The position numbers and the translations under genes are program-made. A stretch of DNA of 64,000 nucleotides from Acidobacteriota bacterium (GTDB lineage Bacteria; Acidobacteriota; Terriglobia; UBA7540). Positions 42,852-52,522 of the stretch are shown here, piece after piece. Within the stretch, counting starts at the first letter, position 1. Each line of letters begins with the position of its first letter. The notes below the pieces were generated by a model, which worked only from the letters and a program-made list of their open reading frames with translations, did no database searches and was not told where the DNA came from. Location: contig SCRD01000024.1 in the NCBI GenBank assembly GCA_004298155.1, positions 310,001 to 374,000 on the forward strand, given 5' to 3'.

Positions 42852-45613
42852 ACGAGTAATTGCTCCTGTCCCGCTTTCTGACCCTCGTGGAGAGCCACGT
42901 GGCCCGATTGGCGGAAAGGCTGAATTTCGATTGCCGCCGTTTTTGAAACGTCGCGGCTGAGGCGGTCCGCAAGCGTCGCCGCGTCATTTGTGTAAATCTG
43001 GGCATCGTGCCGGGCGCGCGAAATAGCCACGTACCCAAATCGCTGGTTGATTAGCTCCTTCGTGTCGCGGGTCTCTTCGGGAACGTGAATGATGACGCGG
43101 TCCACGGTCTGCCCTTGGCTGGTATAACTGGTCATGGCGTAGCCGTAATCAAGGTGCGCGTGCTCGCGCAGATTGAAGCGAACGGTTTTGTCCGAATCGA
43201 GGCGAAGCTCGATGTTTCCATCAGGGCTGACCTTCTCGACGCGGGCTAGCGTTCGATTGGCAATTTGTTGCTCCTTGAAAGGCGCGGTGAATTGAACTCG
43301 ATCTCCTTTGGCAAAGTGCCGTTCTTCTCGTTTGTAAACGTTGACGCCTTGGAGTCGCTTTGGGTCATAGGTAATTTCCTGGCCGTTCTTGCGCTGGACA
43401 GTTAGCAAGTTCGCATGGGTGTCAACTTGGGTCACGTATGCATACTCTTCAGCCTTGAGGCGGAAGCGCGTGCTTCCTCGCGTATACCGGATTACGTCGC
43501 CAGGCTCGTACTTTGCCGCCCACTGGCGGTCGGCACCTGTTAATTCGTGCCGGTTGGTTAGAACGGAAACGCGGATTTCCTCTTTCGCAATATTCCCCAG
43601 GGCTTGAAGGCCGAGATGAATCTGCCTATTGATTTCGAGTCGGCTGTCGTTATCTGGTGAAACCACCAGTGTCTTCTCAGGTACGCGCAAGTAATCAGCG
43701 GTGATCGCTCGAAAACGGGATTCTTTGTCGGGAAATTGGTGTATGCGTCCGTGATCTTTCAATTGTTGGATTGCCGATTCCACATCGCCAGAGGCGAACG
43801 ACCCAATGGCTGCCTTGAGTCCAGGGTCTCTGGGGCGGACGAGTTCTTCAAGGCGAGCCGTACGCATTCCGGCCTGCTGAAACTGCTCGAATGGCTTGCC
43901 GGCGTCAACGGCCTGGTGCTGTCGAATGTCACCGACAAGTAGAACGCGGTCGTCGGGCCGAAGGCGTTTGAAGAATTGGTTCACTTGAACCGTACTTGCC
44001 AGGCTCGATTCATCGAGCACATAGAGGCGACGAGATTCCGACTGACGCGGGCCACCCTTTACCAAAAATTGCTGGAGAGTGCTCGATGCGATGCCCGCTT
44101 TTTCTAGGCCGTGGGCGGCGCGGGAAGTTGGGGCGAAGCCGCGGACACTGTAACCTTCCTCTTCGGCAGCTCGGCGGACGGCGCTGAGGGTCGTTGTCTT
44201 GCCGCTCCCGGCAACCCCTTGGAAACCTGTAATCTTGTCCCTGCTTTCCAGAATGCTTGTGACAGCCCGGCGCTGGGCGTCGCTCAAGTGCCGAAACTCT
44301 GACGAAAGCATGTTGGAACTATTTCTTTCTTGTACCAGCCGCCCATTGGCCCCCTGCCCGGAAGTCATAATCGCAATGTTCTGTTTCTCGTGGGCAAGCA
44401 TCTGGCGCGTGGTGAACGAACGGTGCACAGTGTCCGCAGTTGTTCTCTTGACCTCGACGAACTCGCCGGTCTGGATACGCTTGTCGAGGTTGCCTCTAAT
44501 TTGGTCAAGGGTGGCGTCACCCATTGCTCGCTTCAAGGCATCCCGGACTAAAAGCCGTTCCTCAACTACAGCCTCGCGCTCCGTGTTGCGGTCGCGGGCA
44601 TACGTCACGCCGGCCTGCGCGCTGGCGAGCGCCTTCGCATTGTCAACGCGCTGATGTACTTGGTGGCGCCTCGCCTGTGCCTGCCGGACGACACTCACGG
44701 GATCATTCCTGTGCTCGGCGGCAAGCGCAAGGTTGACGGCTTTCATTTCAGCCGGAGTGAGATGGATCTTCTTGTCTCGCGTCTTGTGCGCGCCTATCTC
44801 AGCGGCTTCTGCCCCTGTGATTTGGTGAGCCTGAAGGTATTCCTGAATCTGTTTCCGGCGAGGGCTGCTTGCTGCGATGTATTCCTGCGTGTAGCCCTTG
44901 ATGTGAAACTCGCCTTCCTTCCCCCTGTCTAGTTCATAGCCGAGATTGCGCAGTCGATGCGCCAGATCGGAGCGATAAATCGCCGTGGCGTATGCCTGCG
45001 ACTTGTACAGCTCGCGGGGTTGAAGAGCATGAGTTTTGCCGTCGGGGCTTTGGGTGATGTTAAAGATTACGACGTGGGTATGAAGCTGGGGCGCTGAGTA
45101 ACCACTGACGGGCCGAGAGCTGTCGTGCTCGAACTTCGCGGCAATCATCCTGCCTGTAGTTTCAGCGGGGCGATTACCTCCCATGCGGGCCTGGATGTAC
45201 CTTTCAAGCTCGTTGAGAGCGGCGTTGACCGCCTCGCGGTGGGCCTCTCGCACGCGCTTGTCGCCGCCGACAAGAGCCGTGATGGAGACGCTTTTGGGAG
45301 CGCTGAAGGTAGCATCCCAACCCGCGCGGTGCTCCGCCGTTTTTTTCTTTTTCCTTTTATCGGTCGTTTGCTCAGAGGGGAACCGATGCCGGACCAATTG
45401 TTCGCCGGTGATCGGGTGCTGGCCCTCCGCGAGGCGGTGGAACTGTTCGGAAGAGACTTTCGCCGCAAGCTCCCATTCGCCGGCCAGCCTTCCGTGCCAC
45501 TCACCTAGGGCGCGGTCTCCTTGCGTGTAATAGTTCTGCTCGGTATTGGCAAACTCCTCTTGGTGGTAGGAGTGGGCTTGGCCGGTAGTCAGCGGTTTTG
45601 AGATCGTCAGCAT
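42848..45613 (-). CDS. MobF (TrwC/TraI-type) relaxase-helicase
   Basis: The protein has 921 residues. The relaxase domain has the catalytic tyrosines in TEQNYYTQGD near residue 27, and the three-His metal site includes LHTHVVIFN and FEHD. The helicase domain starts near residue 460: Walker A GVAGSGKTTTLSAVR, YVLDESSL motif II, and a late MTSYTSQGQTVDRVIIH and YVAISRAR (motifs V/VI). It nicks oriT, stays bound to the 5' end and unwinds DNA in the recipient or donor. It is 5 nt downstream of virD4. Confidence 0.92.
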   Translation of the reverse strand: MLTISKPLTTGQAHSYHQEEFANTEQNYYTQGDRALGEWHGRLAGEWELAAKVSSEQFHRLAEGQHPITGEQLVRHRFPSEQTTDKRKKKKTAEHRAGWDATFSAPKSVSITALVGGDKRVREAHREAVNAALNELERYIQARMGGNRPAETTGRMIAAKFEHDSSRPVSGYSAPQLHTHVVIFNITQSPDGKTHALQPRELYKSQAYATAIYRSDLAHRLRNLGYELDRGKEGEFHIKGYTQEYIAASSPRRKQIQEYLQAHQITGAEAAEIGAHKTRDKKIHLTPAEMKAVNLALAAEHRNDPVSVVRQAQARRHQVHQRVDNAKALASAQAGVTYARDRNTEREAVVEERLLVRDALKRAMGDATLDQIRGNLDKRIQTGEFVEVKRTTADTVHRSFTTRQMLAHEKQNIAIMTSGQGANGRLVQERNSSNMLSSEFRHLSDAQRRAVTSILESRDKITGFQGVAGSGKTTTLSAVRRAAEEEGYSVRGFAPTSRAAHGLEKAGIASSTLQQFLVKGGPRQSESRRLYVLDESSLASTVQVNQFFKRLRPDDRVLLVGDIRQHQAVDAGKPFEQFQQAGMRTARLEELVRPRDPGLKAAIGSFASGDVESAIQQLKDHGRIHQFPDKESRFRAITADYLRVPEKTLVVSPDNDSRLEINRQIHLGLQALGNIAKEEIRVSVLTNRHELTGADRQWAAKYEPGDVIRYTRGSTRFRLKAEEYAYVTQVDTHANLLTVQRKNGQEITYDPKRLQGVNVYKREERHFAKGDRVQFTAPFKEQQIANRTLARVEKVSPDGNIELRLDSDKTVRFNLREHAHLDYGYAMTSYTSQGQTVDRVIIHVPEETRDTKELINQRFGYVAISRARHDAQIYTNDAATLADRLSRDVSKTAAIEIQPFRQSGHVALHEGQKAGQEQLLV

Positions 45614-45617
45614 AGCT

Positions 45618-47666
45618 TTAACTCACATTCACCATGGCTTCGCTCTCGCCTGAACGACTCTCCTTGTCGTTATGCTTCAACTGAGGGTGGTAGACGACGC
45701 CGGAATCCTGTTGTTCAGTGTTATCCGTAAGAGTCAGCGAGTCTTGTTCCGAACCATCGCCGGGTTTTTCACCTGTCAGATAAACGTCCTGCACCTTGCC
45801 CCGAATAAAAGCAGGCTGATTATTGATCGCTGGCGTGTATGGAAACCGAAGCTTCAGCGTGCAACCGGGAGTCTGGAAATAACCCTGCAAATCCTCAAGG
45901 TTGCTAATTTCCGAAGTCAGGATCGCTGCCTCGATACGGCTGTCCAGGCTGGCATTTTTCGAATAATAGAAGCCCCATTCACCGCTACTTCGTCCCTCGC
46001 GCAAGTGCTCCATTTCGACTTCGCCGATACATTTACTGATCCACTCCGCCCCTCGCGGCTCGCTCGTTCGCAGGAAGACTTTGGTCCGGGGCTGCGAAAG
46101 CATCGCCTCTGCCTCGCGGCCATAGCGCATTTCGATCTGGCTGCGCCCTTGAAGCCCAAGAACGATTCGGGTATTGGACTTTCTTGACTCAGCGAGGGCC
46201 AAAGGTAGATTGGGCAAGACTTCCAGGCTCGCGACTTCGTCCACAATCACCCAGACTGGCGCGAATGTGTTTTTTGTCTGCGCGGTCAAGCGAAGAATCA
46301 TGAAATCGAGCCAAAGGCTAATGAGTGGGCGAAGTGTTTCCCTGGTCTCAGGCGTGCTACTCAGGAAGACCCATCCCGCACGGCGCTGGACCCAATCGGT
46401 AGCCGTCCATTGCTTGCGGCCCTCGGGCGAAGGCAAGAGGCGGAAAGCATTGCTCGCCCGTTCGAGAACTCCCAGCACGCCGCTCCGCTGCTGTGGGGCA
46501 TGTCTGTCAACGATTGCTTCAAGCGGCGTTCCCCTGACTCGCTTATCTATCTCCGGGTCGGCGTTGGCAATCCAATGGCAAAGGTCTTGTGGCGTGGGAT
46601 GAAGTCTGAGCAAGTGAGCGAGGATCTTTCGTGGGCTTTCAATGAAGAATCGGTTTTCGTGATCGCGATCAGGGAAAATGGATTTGGCCATGGCGTCTGC
46701 CTCAGACGGATCAACCAGTTCGTCGGCGGGTCCCCAGTAAGGCATTCGGGCGTCGAGCGGATTAAGAATCACGTCGCCACGATCTTTATTGAAGAACTGA
46801 GGCAAATATTCCCTGGCAGGGTCGTAAACAACGGCGGCTTCCTTTCGTTCCTGGATTTGCGTAAGGAGCTGGCGAATGAGGGATGACTTTCCCGTTCCCG
46901 TATCCCCGACGAACAGGAAGTGCTGGGACTCATTCTGCCTGGCGACGCGCACCATTGGTCGCTCGGCTTTCGACATGAAAATATGTTCCCAAGTGCTTGG
47001 GGATCCAATGGTGCGCCAGCCTACGCCCTTGTGATGACGAGTACGCTGGTGGAATTGGGTGCGGGTCAAAAGATTCGCGCCCTTAAGGACAGAACCAAGA
47101 CGCCGCTTGCGCGCGTCACTCGTGTCCTTACGAACTGAAAATGGCAGGGTGATGGCAAGAAAGATTAGGCACGTGTACCAAGTGTTGCGGCAAAGCTCCC
47201 AGAGCGAGCGGCCCCCGTAAATTGAATTGGCAAGCCATTCGTGAAGAGCCGCGTCGTCGAATTTCAGGCTTTGCCATGCGAGCGCATGCGCCCCGGCTTG
47301 AATGGCATTTTTTGAAAGGACAAGCCGCGTGGCATGGCCTGGCCGTGTGGCGGTTGACGAGGCTAAGGCCACGTCGCCGTTGGTGGCAAGACGGGCCCCA
47401 CGAGTATTGACCACAACCAGCACGCGGTAGTGTCGTGGCGGTCGCAAGTATCGGTTGTGGGTCGCGACGAGATGGACCGTCTGAAAGTAGGTCGAAAGAT
47501 AAACCCGCTGTAACGGAGTCAAAGAATGTCTGTATTGGTAGGCAAACGCTGCTGCTCCCGCCATGAGAGCGAGAGCCAGGGCGAGTACAGTAAATACCGG
47601 TTTTAATCGCGGCCATTGGCGGGCTTGCCCGTCGTACCGAACTGGGACATGAAGATCATCTGTCAT
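45618..47666 (-). CDS. virD4: Type IV coupling protein VirD4/TraD
   Basis: ATG 47666 (AAGGAAA site) gives 682 residues. Membrane segments lie near residues 24-44 and 158-176; Walker A FVGDTGTGKSSLI is at about 252-264; Walker B is in APVWVIVDEVASLEVLP; RKSNTRIVLGLQGRSQIEMRYG is the family Gln motif. It docks the relaxosome on the secretion channel and pumps DNA. The N-terminal periplasmic portion between the two membrane segments is unusually long (about 110 residues). It overlaps the upstream RHH gene by 11 nt. Confidence 0.88.
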   Translation of the reverse strand: MTDDLHVPVRYDGQARQWPRLKPVFTVLALALALMAGAAAFAYQYRHSLTPLQRVYLSTYFQTVHLVATHNRYLRPPRHYRVLVVVNTRGARLATNGDVALASSTATRPGHATRLVLSKNAIQAGAHALAWQSLKFDDAALHEWLANSIYGGRSLWELCRNTWYTCLIFLAITLPFSVRKDTSDARKRRLGSVLKGANLLTRTQFHQRTRHHKGVGWRTIGSPSTWEHIFMSKAERPMVRVARQNESQHFLFVGDTGTGKSSLIRQLLTQIQERKEAAVVYDPAREYLPQFFNKDRGDVILNPLDARMPYWGPADELVDPSEADAMAKSIFPDRDHENRFFIESPRKILAHLLRLHPTPQDLCHWIANADPEIDKRVRGTPLEAIVDRHAPQQRSGVLGVLERASNAFRLLPSPEGRKQWTATDWVQRRAGWVFLSSTPETRETLRPLISLWLDFMILRLTAQTKNTFAPVWVIVDEVASLEVLPNLPLALAESRKSNTRIVLGLQGRSQIEMRYGREAEAMLSQPRTKVFLRTSEPRGAEWISKCIGEVEMEHLREGRSSGEWGFYYSKNASLDSRIEAAILTSEISNLEDLQGYFQTPGCTLKLRFPYTPAINNQPAFIRGKVQDVYLTGEKPGDGSEQDSLTLTDNTEQQDSGVVYHPQLKHNDKESRSGESEAMVNVS

Positions 47667-48054
47667 GTTCAATTTCCTTTCTGGGGTGATCCCCGGAAGC
47701 CGCCTCGTCGAGGCGCAACTTTGCGGCCCTGGAGTAGGCATACCGAAGAAGCTCGATGGCCTCTTTGTACTTAGCGTTCTGTGCGCGGTCCACGATCTCC
47801 TGGGCTTTTTGCGTGGTGATTCTGCCGTCGCGCCCGAGAATACAAAGGAGGTCAATGAGGATGGCCTGGGTCGCTGTAATCTCCGCCATGATTCCAAACT
47901 GGAAAGGCGACGGCGTAGCCCCGGAAATCAGTGCGAGCAAGGCATCGCGGCACCAAGTCGCGATTGGCTTTCCAGCGCGGGCGGCGATTGATTCAAGTCG
48001 CTCGTAATCGGATTCGGTGAACTTTGAAGTGACGCCTCGTGTCAGCTTGCGCAT
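47656..48054 (-). CDS. MobC-like relaxosome accessory protein
   Basis: A 132-residue protein beginning MRKLTRGVTSKFTESDYERLESIAARAGKPIATWCRDALLAL, the ribbon-helix-helix pattern of MobC/TraY-type accessory factors. A second helical part (ILIDLLCILGRDGRITTQKAQEIVDRAQNAKYKEAIELL) may be a dimer or coupling-protein contact. It directly precedes virD4 and follows the repeated dyads at 48104-48211, a probable binding region. Confidence 0.75.
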   Translation of the reverse strand: MRKLTRGVTSKFTESDYERLESIAARAGKPIATWCRDALLALISGATPSPFQFGIMAEITATQAILIDLLCILGRDGRITTQKAQEIVDRAQNAKYKEAIELLRYAYSRAAKLRLDEAASGDHPRKEIEHDR

Positions 48055-48103
48055 GGTTTCACCTGCTGCTTTGCCCCCCGTCTAACCGATTGGTGCGACA
48101 ACA

Positions 48104-48211
48104 GTTCTCTGGAGAATCCGAAGGATTCTCGCGGGAATCCGGACGCAGCGATTATTAGGGTAATTGCCGCGTGTTGATGGGGTTCCCCTGGGAATCCGCA
48201 GGATTCCCCGC
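48104..48211. repeat. Two related 30-bp dyad elements, candidate oriT or RHH operator
   Basis: Copy 1 (48104-48133) and copy 2 (48182-48211) are direct repeats 78 bp apart. Each contains three alternating half-sites, TTCYC - GRGAATCC - GGATTCYC, forming perfect hairpins: GAGAATCC/GGATTCTC (48112-48130) and GGGAATCC/GGATTCCC (48190-48208). The variable base changes together in all three half-sites (T/A/T in copy 1, C/G/C in copy 2), which preserves the symmetry. A further lone half-site GGGAATCC lies at 48133-48140. Location between two RHH-protein genes and near the relaxase suits oriT or an autoregulatory operator. Confidence 0.65.
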
Positions 48212-48298
48212 AGAACCCTTCCCAGGGGTGGCGTGTCCGGCGCGGTTCTGTCGCGCCGCTGATCTGCCGCTGCGAAGCAGCGCTGACACCACAACTCA

Positions 48299-48640
48299 TC
48301 ACTCACCTCCAACCGAATTACGAGGCTCAACCTGGCGTTCGGTCGCTGCGGAATTGCTGGTGGATGGTGGATTTGAACGAGAGGTCTTGTGCTTAGAAGA
48401 GGCGGCGCCGTCGCGGCGGGTTTTTGTTGTAGCCAGCAATTCGGGATGTGAATCACGCCAAGTCTTGTAGTCGCCATCATCATTGAAGAGCCGTTGGAGA
48501 GCCCCTGCAATAATGTGTGAGAGGTTCTTTGTTGGTACGCACGAGGCGTAACGGCGAAGCTCTTCAAGGATCTGGGCATCAAGCCGAATTGCAATGGTCT
48601 CTTTCTTGGGCGGTGCTGGCGGTGGTTGGATAATCGGCAT
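48299..48640 (-). CDS. Ribbon-helix-helix DNA-binding protein
   Basis: A 113-residue protein. KETIAIRLDAQILEELRRYASCVPTKNLSHIIAGALQRLF (about 13-52) is a ribbon-helix-helix domain; the C-terminal half is Ser/Thr/Arg-rich and probably disordered. It may be the TrwA/TraY-like nicking accessory factor or the repressor of the transfer operon. It is located between virB8 and the dyad elements. Confidence 0.72.
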   Translation of the reverse strand: MPIIQPPPAPPKKETIAIRLDAQILEELRRYASCVPTKNLSHIIAGALQRLFNDDGDYKTWRDSHPELLATTKTRRDGAASSKHKTSRSNPPSTSNSAATERQVEPRNSVGGE

Positions 48641-48651
48641 AAATGATTCTC

Positions 48652-49341
48652 CTATTGGGCTGGATGAACCGGCGTAAAGGCTTCGTCGGCCCGGAAGTCG
48701 GTGATCGTGAGACCCAGCGGGTTAATGGGGATCAGGTGGTTTGGAACGCTGCTCTTGAACACAAAGACAAAGCTTGCTGTATAGAGGGTCTTGCTTAAAA
48801 CCGAGTGGTCAACCGGCGAATATTCGATCTGGTAAAAGTCCACGCTCGCCTTGTAGGGCGGCTTGTCCATCGGCTGAAGGGCGACTTGTTCGACCTCGAT
48901 GCCGACTTCGGGCGCTGAAGGGTTGTCGAGAAAGTTTTCGATGGTCTTGTCCTTCTTGGAACTTGCGATGGTATCGTTCGCCAGATTCCCGTCGAGGAAG
49001 TAAAGAGCCTTGGTGAAGTCGTCGTTGATCGTGTAGCGGTTGCGGCGATAGAAAAGTTCGCAGAATTGCGTCAGGAAGTACTTGGCCTCGACTGCGTGCG
49101 GCTTGTACGCGAAGGCATCGTAGTTGACAGCCTCGGCGCGGCCCAGCTTGTCAATGCGAATCACAAGCGGCTTGACGTTGCGGAAGGTGTTGATGGTTTT
49201 CACATTCATGACGACAAGCCCGACAACTGCGAGTGCGAGAAGAGCGATAGCAACCTTGAGGTAATTGTTCATTACAATGGCCTGGCCAAACTGCTCCATG
49301 TAGACCTGCTTCGCCTCGTTGAAATTCATGTCTTTGGACAT
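48652..49341 (-). CDS. virB8: T4SS inner-membrane protein VirB8/TrbF
   Basis: A 229-residue bitopic protein: a cytoplasmic N-terminus of about 28 residues, one membrane segment (YLKVAIALLALAVVGLVVMN), then an NTF2-like periplasmic domain with VDFYQIEYSPVDHSVLSKTLYTASFVFVF and a Pro-rich end INPLGLTITDFRADEAF, the NPxG motif of the VirB8 family. It nucleates assembly of the core complex. Confidence 0.85.
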   Translation of the reverse strand: MSKDMNFNEAKQVYMEQFGQAIVMNNYLKVAIALLALAVVGLVVMNVKTINTFRNVKPLVIRIDKLGRAEAVNYDAFAYKPHAVEAKYFLTQFCELFYRRNRYTINDDFTKALYFLDGNLANDTIASSKKDKTIENFLDNPSAPEVGIEVEQVALQPMDKPPYKASVDFYQIEYSPVDHSVLSKTLYTASFVFVFKSSVPNHLIPINPLGLTITDFRADEAFTPVHPAQ

Positions 49342-49356
49342 TTCATGCTCCCGGTG

Positions 49357-50208
49357 TTAAGCCTTCCGCGTGCCCAAGAAGTTGAGCATGTCGGACGCGC
49401 CTGCGCCTGCGGCACCGCTGAAGATATTGCTCGTCAGAGTCGGGACCTTGATCAGCACGTAAATTGAGGCCACGATCACGATAAAGAGGGGCGGCAATAG
49501 AGCTCCCTGTTGGCCAACCGGGATAGGCTGGCCGTGATAAAGGTTCATGAAGCCTGTGAGAGCGTTGCCGATGATGTAGACCACGGCAGCAGCAATGACC
49601 TGATAGAAGGCGTATTGGATGAAAGCCCTGAACCATCCCCAGAAAAGCCAGTCGAGTTGCGGGACGATAAAAAACGGAATGAAAATCGGCCCCACCAGTA
49701 CACAGACGGCTGCGGCGATAACGCCGAATAGCGCGACTACCATGGCGACGCCCTGTGCGAGTGAAAGCAGGAGGATGATGGCCCAGTAATCGAAGTAGGT
49801 CCAAAACTCAAGCGTCGCGCCAGGCGGCTCGATGGTCCCCTCGAAAGCTGATACACGACTCGCAATCGTGTCGAGCATGTCGTGCGAAATGGTATTCGAA
49901 AGGTATTCGGCTTGGTTGACGACAAGGTGGCGGAAATCCGTCCCGATGCCCGGAATAGGAGTGTTGTAATAATTGATCATTGCGAAGCCGAAGGCGATCA
50001 TGATAACGAGGCTGGCGAAGCGGGAGAACTGCATCCCAGCGTAGAACTCGCCGGCGCCAAGCGCGATCTTTATGCCGAACCAGGCAAGCATGATGGTGGC
50101 GAGCGCACGGAAGATGTTTTCGCCCATGCTGACGAAGATCCCCGTATGTGCGGTCAGCATGCTGTCGATCGCAGTGAACACCCAAGCGTAGTAGTTCGAA
50201 CCCCACAT
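49357..50208 (-). CDS. virB6: T4SS polytopic inner-membrane protein VirB6/TrbL
   Basis: A 283-residue protein with about six hydrophobic segments, including ALATIMLAWFGIKIALG, FASLVIMIAFGFAMINYY and VLVGPIFIPFFIVPQLDWLFWGWFRAFIQYAFYQV. The last block is the conserved VirB6/TrbL core, near the inner-membrane pore. It lies 15 nt upstream of virB8. Confidence 0.85.
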   Translation of the reverse strand: MWGSNYYAWVFTAIDSMLTAHTGIFVSMGENIFRALATIMLAWFGIKIALGAGEFYAGMQFSRFASLVIMIAFGFAMINYYNTPIPGIGTDFRHLVVNQAEYLSNTISHDMLDTIASRVSAFEGTIEPPGATLEFWTYFDYWAIILLLSLAQGVAMVVALFGVIAAAVCVLVGPIFIPFFIVPQLDWLFWGWFRAFIQYAFYQVIAAAVVYIIGNALTGFMNLYHGQPIPVGQQGALLPPLFIVIVASIYVLIKVPTLTSNIFSGAAGAGASDMLNFLGTRKA

Positions 50209-50239
50209 GGTGAAAACCCTCCGCGCGCTCGTTTATTGG

Positions 50240-51061
50240 TTAAGGGAGCCGATAATTCGCCAGAGACGATCCCAGACCGTTGGTCACGCTATTAACGGCA
50301 GGAACCATGTTCTGGCGTTGGTAAATGTCAGAGTTGATCGCAGTTGTCATCGCATCGCGCCTTTCCTGCGAGGCGAGGACTTGTTGTTCAAGTTGCGAAA
50401 GACCAAGGTTGTTAGCGTCCTGAAGCGTGCGAAGCGTCAGGACGTTTGCGGCGTTGATCTTGTTTAAGACGGCGACTTGAGAATTGAGCTGCGGGTTGTT
50501 GGAGAGAGAATCTGATTGGAGGTTTTCAATCTGGCGTTGAATCTCGGGTGAATCGGCCCGTAGGGTGCCAATCGTAGCCAGACTGTTAGTGTTGACGCCA
50601 TCGGCCAATTCGACGTTCGCGTAATTGGCAAGAACGCGCTGGCGCTCGTCTGAGGGCATCGAGGACAGTTGATCGGAATTGTAGCGTTCAAGTTGGTTGG
50701 TGGTTTGGTTATAACCCGCTTGGACAGTTGAAAGATTGCCGGAGTTTGCGCCCTGAACCCAGCCGCTTGTGTTCTGGTAAGCGTCGGGCACGGTGAGGTT
50801 ACGCCAGTTTGAAAACTGCGCCCTATACCGTGCCGGCATGTTCTGGATACTGCGTGCCATTTGGACAGCCAAGTTGTACTGGCTGACAGCGTTTTGATAA
50901 GTTGAGCGAAGTTGGTCGAACTGAAGGCGAAGTTGGTAATAGCGGAGAACCGCATTGTGGAAGTTCGTTGGGTCGTAAACAATTCCACCGAAGAATTGCG
51001 CGCGGCCCATTGTTGGAGTGAGGAAAACAAGTAGCGCGACAATGACAAAAAGTTTCTTCAT
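50240..51061 (-). CDS. virB5: T4SS periplasmic protein VirB5/TrbJ
   Basis: A 273-residue protein with a signal peptide (1-21, ending GRAQF) and long amphipathic helices (YYQLRLQFDQLRSTYQNAVSQYNLAVQMA; later LNKINAANVLTLRTLQDANNLGLSQLEQQVLASQERR), the TrbJ/VirB5 three-helix pattern. It is a minor pilus subunit or adhesin tip. The central region is Asn/Ser-rich and variable. Confidence 0.75.
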   Translation of the reverse strand: MKKLFVIVALLVFLTPTMGRAQFFGGIVYDPTNFHNAVLRYYQLRLQFDQLRSTYQNAVSQYNLAVQMARSIQNMPARYRAQFSNWRNLTVPDAYQNTSGWVQGANSGNLSTVQAGYNQTTNQLERYNSDQLSSMPSDERQRVLANYANVELADGVNTNSLATIGTLRADSPEIQRQIENLQSDSLSNNPQLNSQVAVLNKINAANVLTLRTLQDANNLGLSQLEQQVLASQERRDAMTTAINSDIYQRQNMVPAVNSVTNGLGSSLANYRLP

Positions 51062-51119
51062 TGGTTTTTTCTCCCGTTTCTAAATTGTGGTCGTTGGTGT
51101 TTTGCTCCCACCTTTCAAA

Positions 51120-52520
51120 TCAAAGGTCAGGTGGCATGGTATGGTCGTCGTAGTCGGACAAGAGCAAATCGTTCGATAGATAGACGTTGACTCGTGTTCC
51201 TTCGCGGATTGTAATCGTGGGCATGATGTTGAGGAAGCGGTCAAGGATGCGCTCGCCTGATTCGGCCATGTTTTCGCCAAAGCCAGCACGGGCGCGGTCG
51301 AGGGCGGATTGGGTATAAATGTTGCCAGTCCCGGTCTCGCCGATCCCTCCGAGAATTCCCACCGCAAGCGATGCGCCGAAAATGCGCACGTAGTGGTTGT
51401 TAACCTTATCGTGAAGCGCCGTCGCCCCTTCCTGGTCGAGCCCTTTGAATTGGTCGAGGCTTACAGAATAGCCATCCGGCATGATGAGCCGGTGGAAGAA
51501 CACGGCGAGCCGCTCCTGGCCGAAGGCGCTGACTTTTTGCGCTTCTCCGAGCGCCTTGGTTCCAGCGGGAATCAGCACGTGTGCGCGGTCGTGGGAATAA
51601 ATGTTCTCCGTGACAAGGCAATTCACCGGGCCGGAGAACGAACCGTTGAGGCGGTTCATTAGCATAGCCGGAATAATTGTTCCTTCAAATAAAACGTGCT
51701 TCTTACCCGTTGAGGAATTGAATTCACCCGGAGACGCAATATTGGGGTTCTCCGCTCTGCCTTCGTGGGTGGTGCTGGGTTGCCAAGGGCCGGGGATTGG
51801 ATGAGGCGCATCGCCTTGTCCTTGATTACCTGGTTTTCCCCATTGGGGCGGAGGTCCCATAGCGGCGAGCGCCTGGGCGTCCCGCAAAGCTTGCGCCTCG
51901 GCGTCAGGCGAAGATGGCCGGCCGAATTCACGAAAGTTCGGTAATGCAGGGCCGCCCGACGCGGCAAGCGGCGAAGCGCCCAGCTTTTGGGCTGCTGCCC
52001 CTTTTCGGTAAGTCAGCGCGACATTGGAGGCGAAGAGCGAAAGATATTCGCGCCTAACAAGATCGGCCTTTGTTGGATTGGACTGCGGTGCTGGTATTGG
52101 CGCTTGTCCGGGATACGAAACATCGGCAGGAGGCGCTGGGTGGTGCTCTTCAGTTTGCGCAAAGCCGGCGTCTGATTCCCAGTCAGCATGAGATCCCGCC
52201 CCTTGTTGCGGGGTGTTTTCCGCAACGGGCCATGAATAATGCCGCTGGTCTTTCGTTGCGGCCTGCTGCTCGGTTTGGATTCTTTGCTTGAATTGCTCAA
52301 GCTGAGATGTATCGGTGGGCGTCACGGGCGGCACAGGATTGGGGGTCGGGTTTGTATTTGTAGGGGCCTTCTTGCCACCTGTCAGCCACATAATAACGAT
52401 CATCAGAACTGCGACGCCCATGATGACGAGCGATTGCGTGTTCTTGGGGATCACGCCCTTTGGCTTCGGGGCTTTGTCCTCAATTCGGTTTGCAGTGGCT
52501 TGCGTGGTCTTTTCGTCCAT
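51120..52520 (-). CDS. virB10: T4SS core-complex protein VirB10/TrbI
   Basis: A 466-residue protein with a cytoplasmic N-terminus, one membrane segment (LVIMGVAVLMIVIMWLTGG, about 30-48), a Pro-rich periplasmic linker, and a C-terminal TrbI domain beginning near residue 285 (LFEGTIIPAMLMNRLNGSFSGPVNCLVTENIYS). The latter has RLIMPDGYSVSL and the antenna region before ILDRFLNIMPTITIREGTRVNVYLSNDLLL. It bridges both membranes and gates the channel. Confidence 0.9.
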   Translation of the reverse strand: MDEKTTQATANRIEDKAPKPKGVIPKNTQSLVIMGVAVLMIVIMWLTGGKKAPTNTNPTPNPVPPVTPTDTSQLEQFKQRIQTEQQAATKDQRHYSWPVAENTPQQGAGSHADWESDAGFAQTEEHHPAPPADVSYPGQAPIPAPQSNPTKADLVRREYLSLFASNVALTYRKGAAAQKLGASPLAASGGPALPNFREFGRPSSPDAEAQALRDAQALAAMGPPPQWGKPGNQGQGDAPHPIPGPWQPSTTHEGRAENPNIASPGEFNSSTGKKHVLFEGTIIPAMLMNRLNGSFSGPVNCLVTENIYSHDRAHVLIPAGTKALGEAQKVSAFGQERLAVFFHRLIMPDGYSVSLDQFKGLDQEGATALHDKVNNHYVRIFGASLAVGILGGIGETGTGNIYTQSALDRARAGFGENMAESGERILDRFLNIMPTITIREGTRVNVYLSNDLLLSDYDDHTMPPDL

Positions 52521-52522
52521 GG

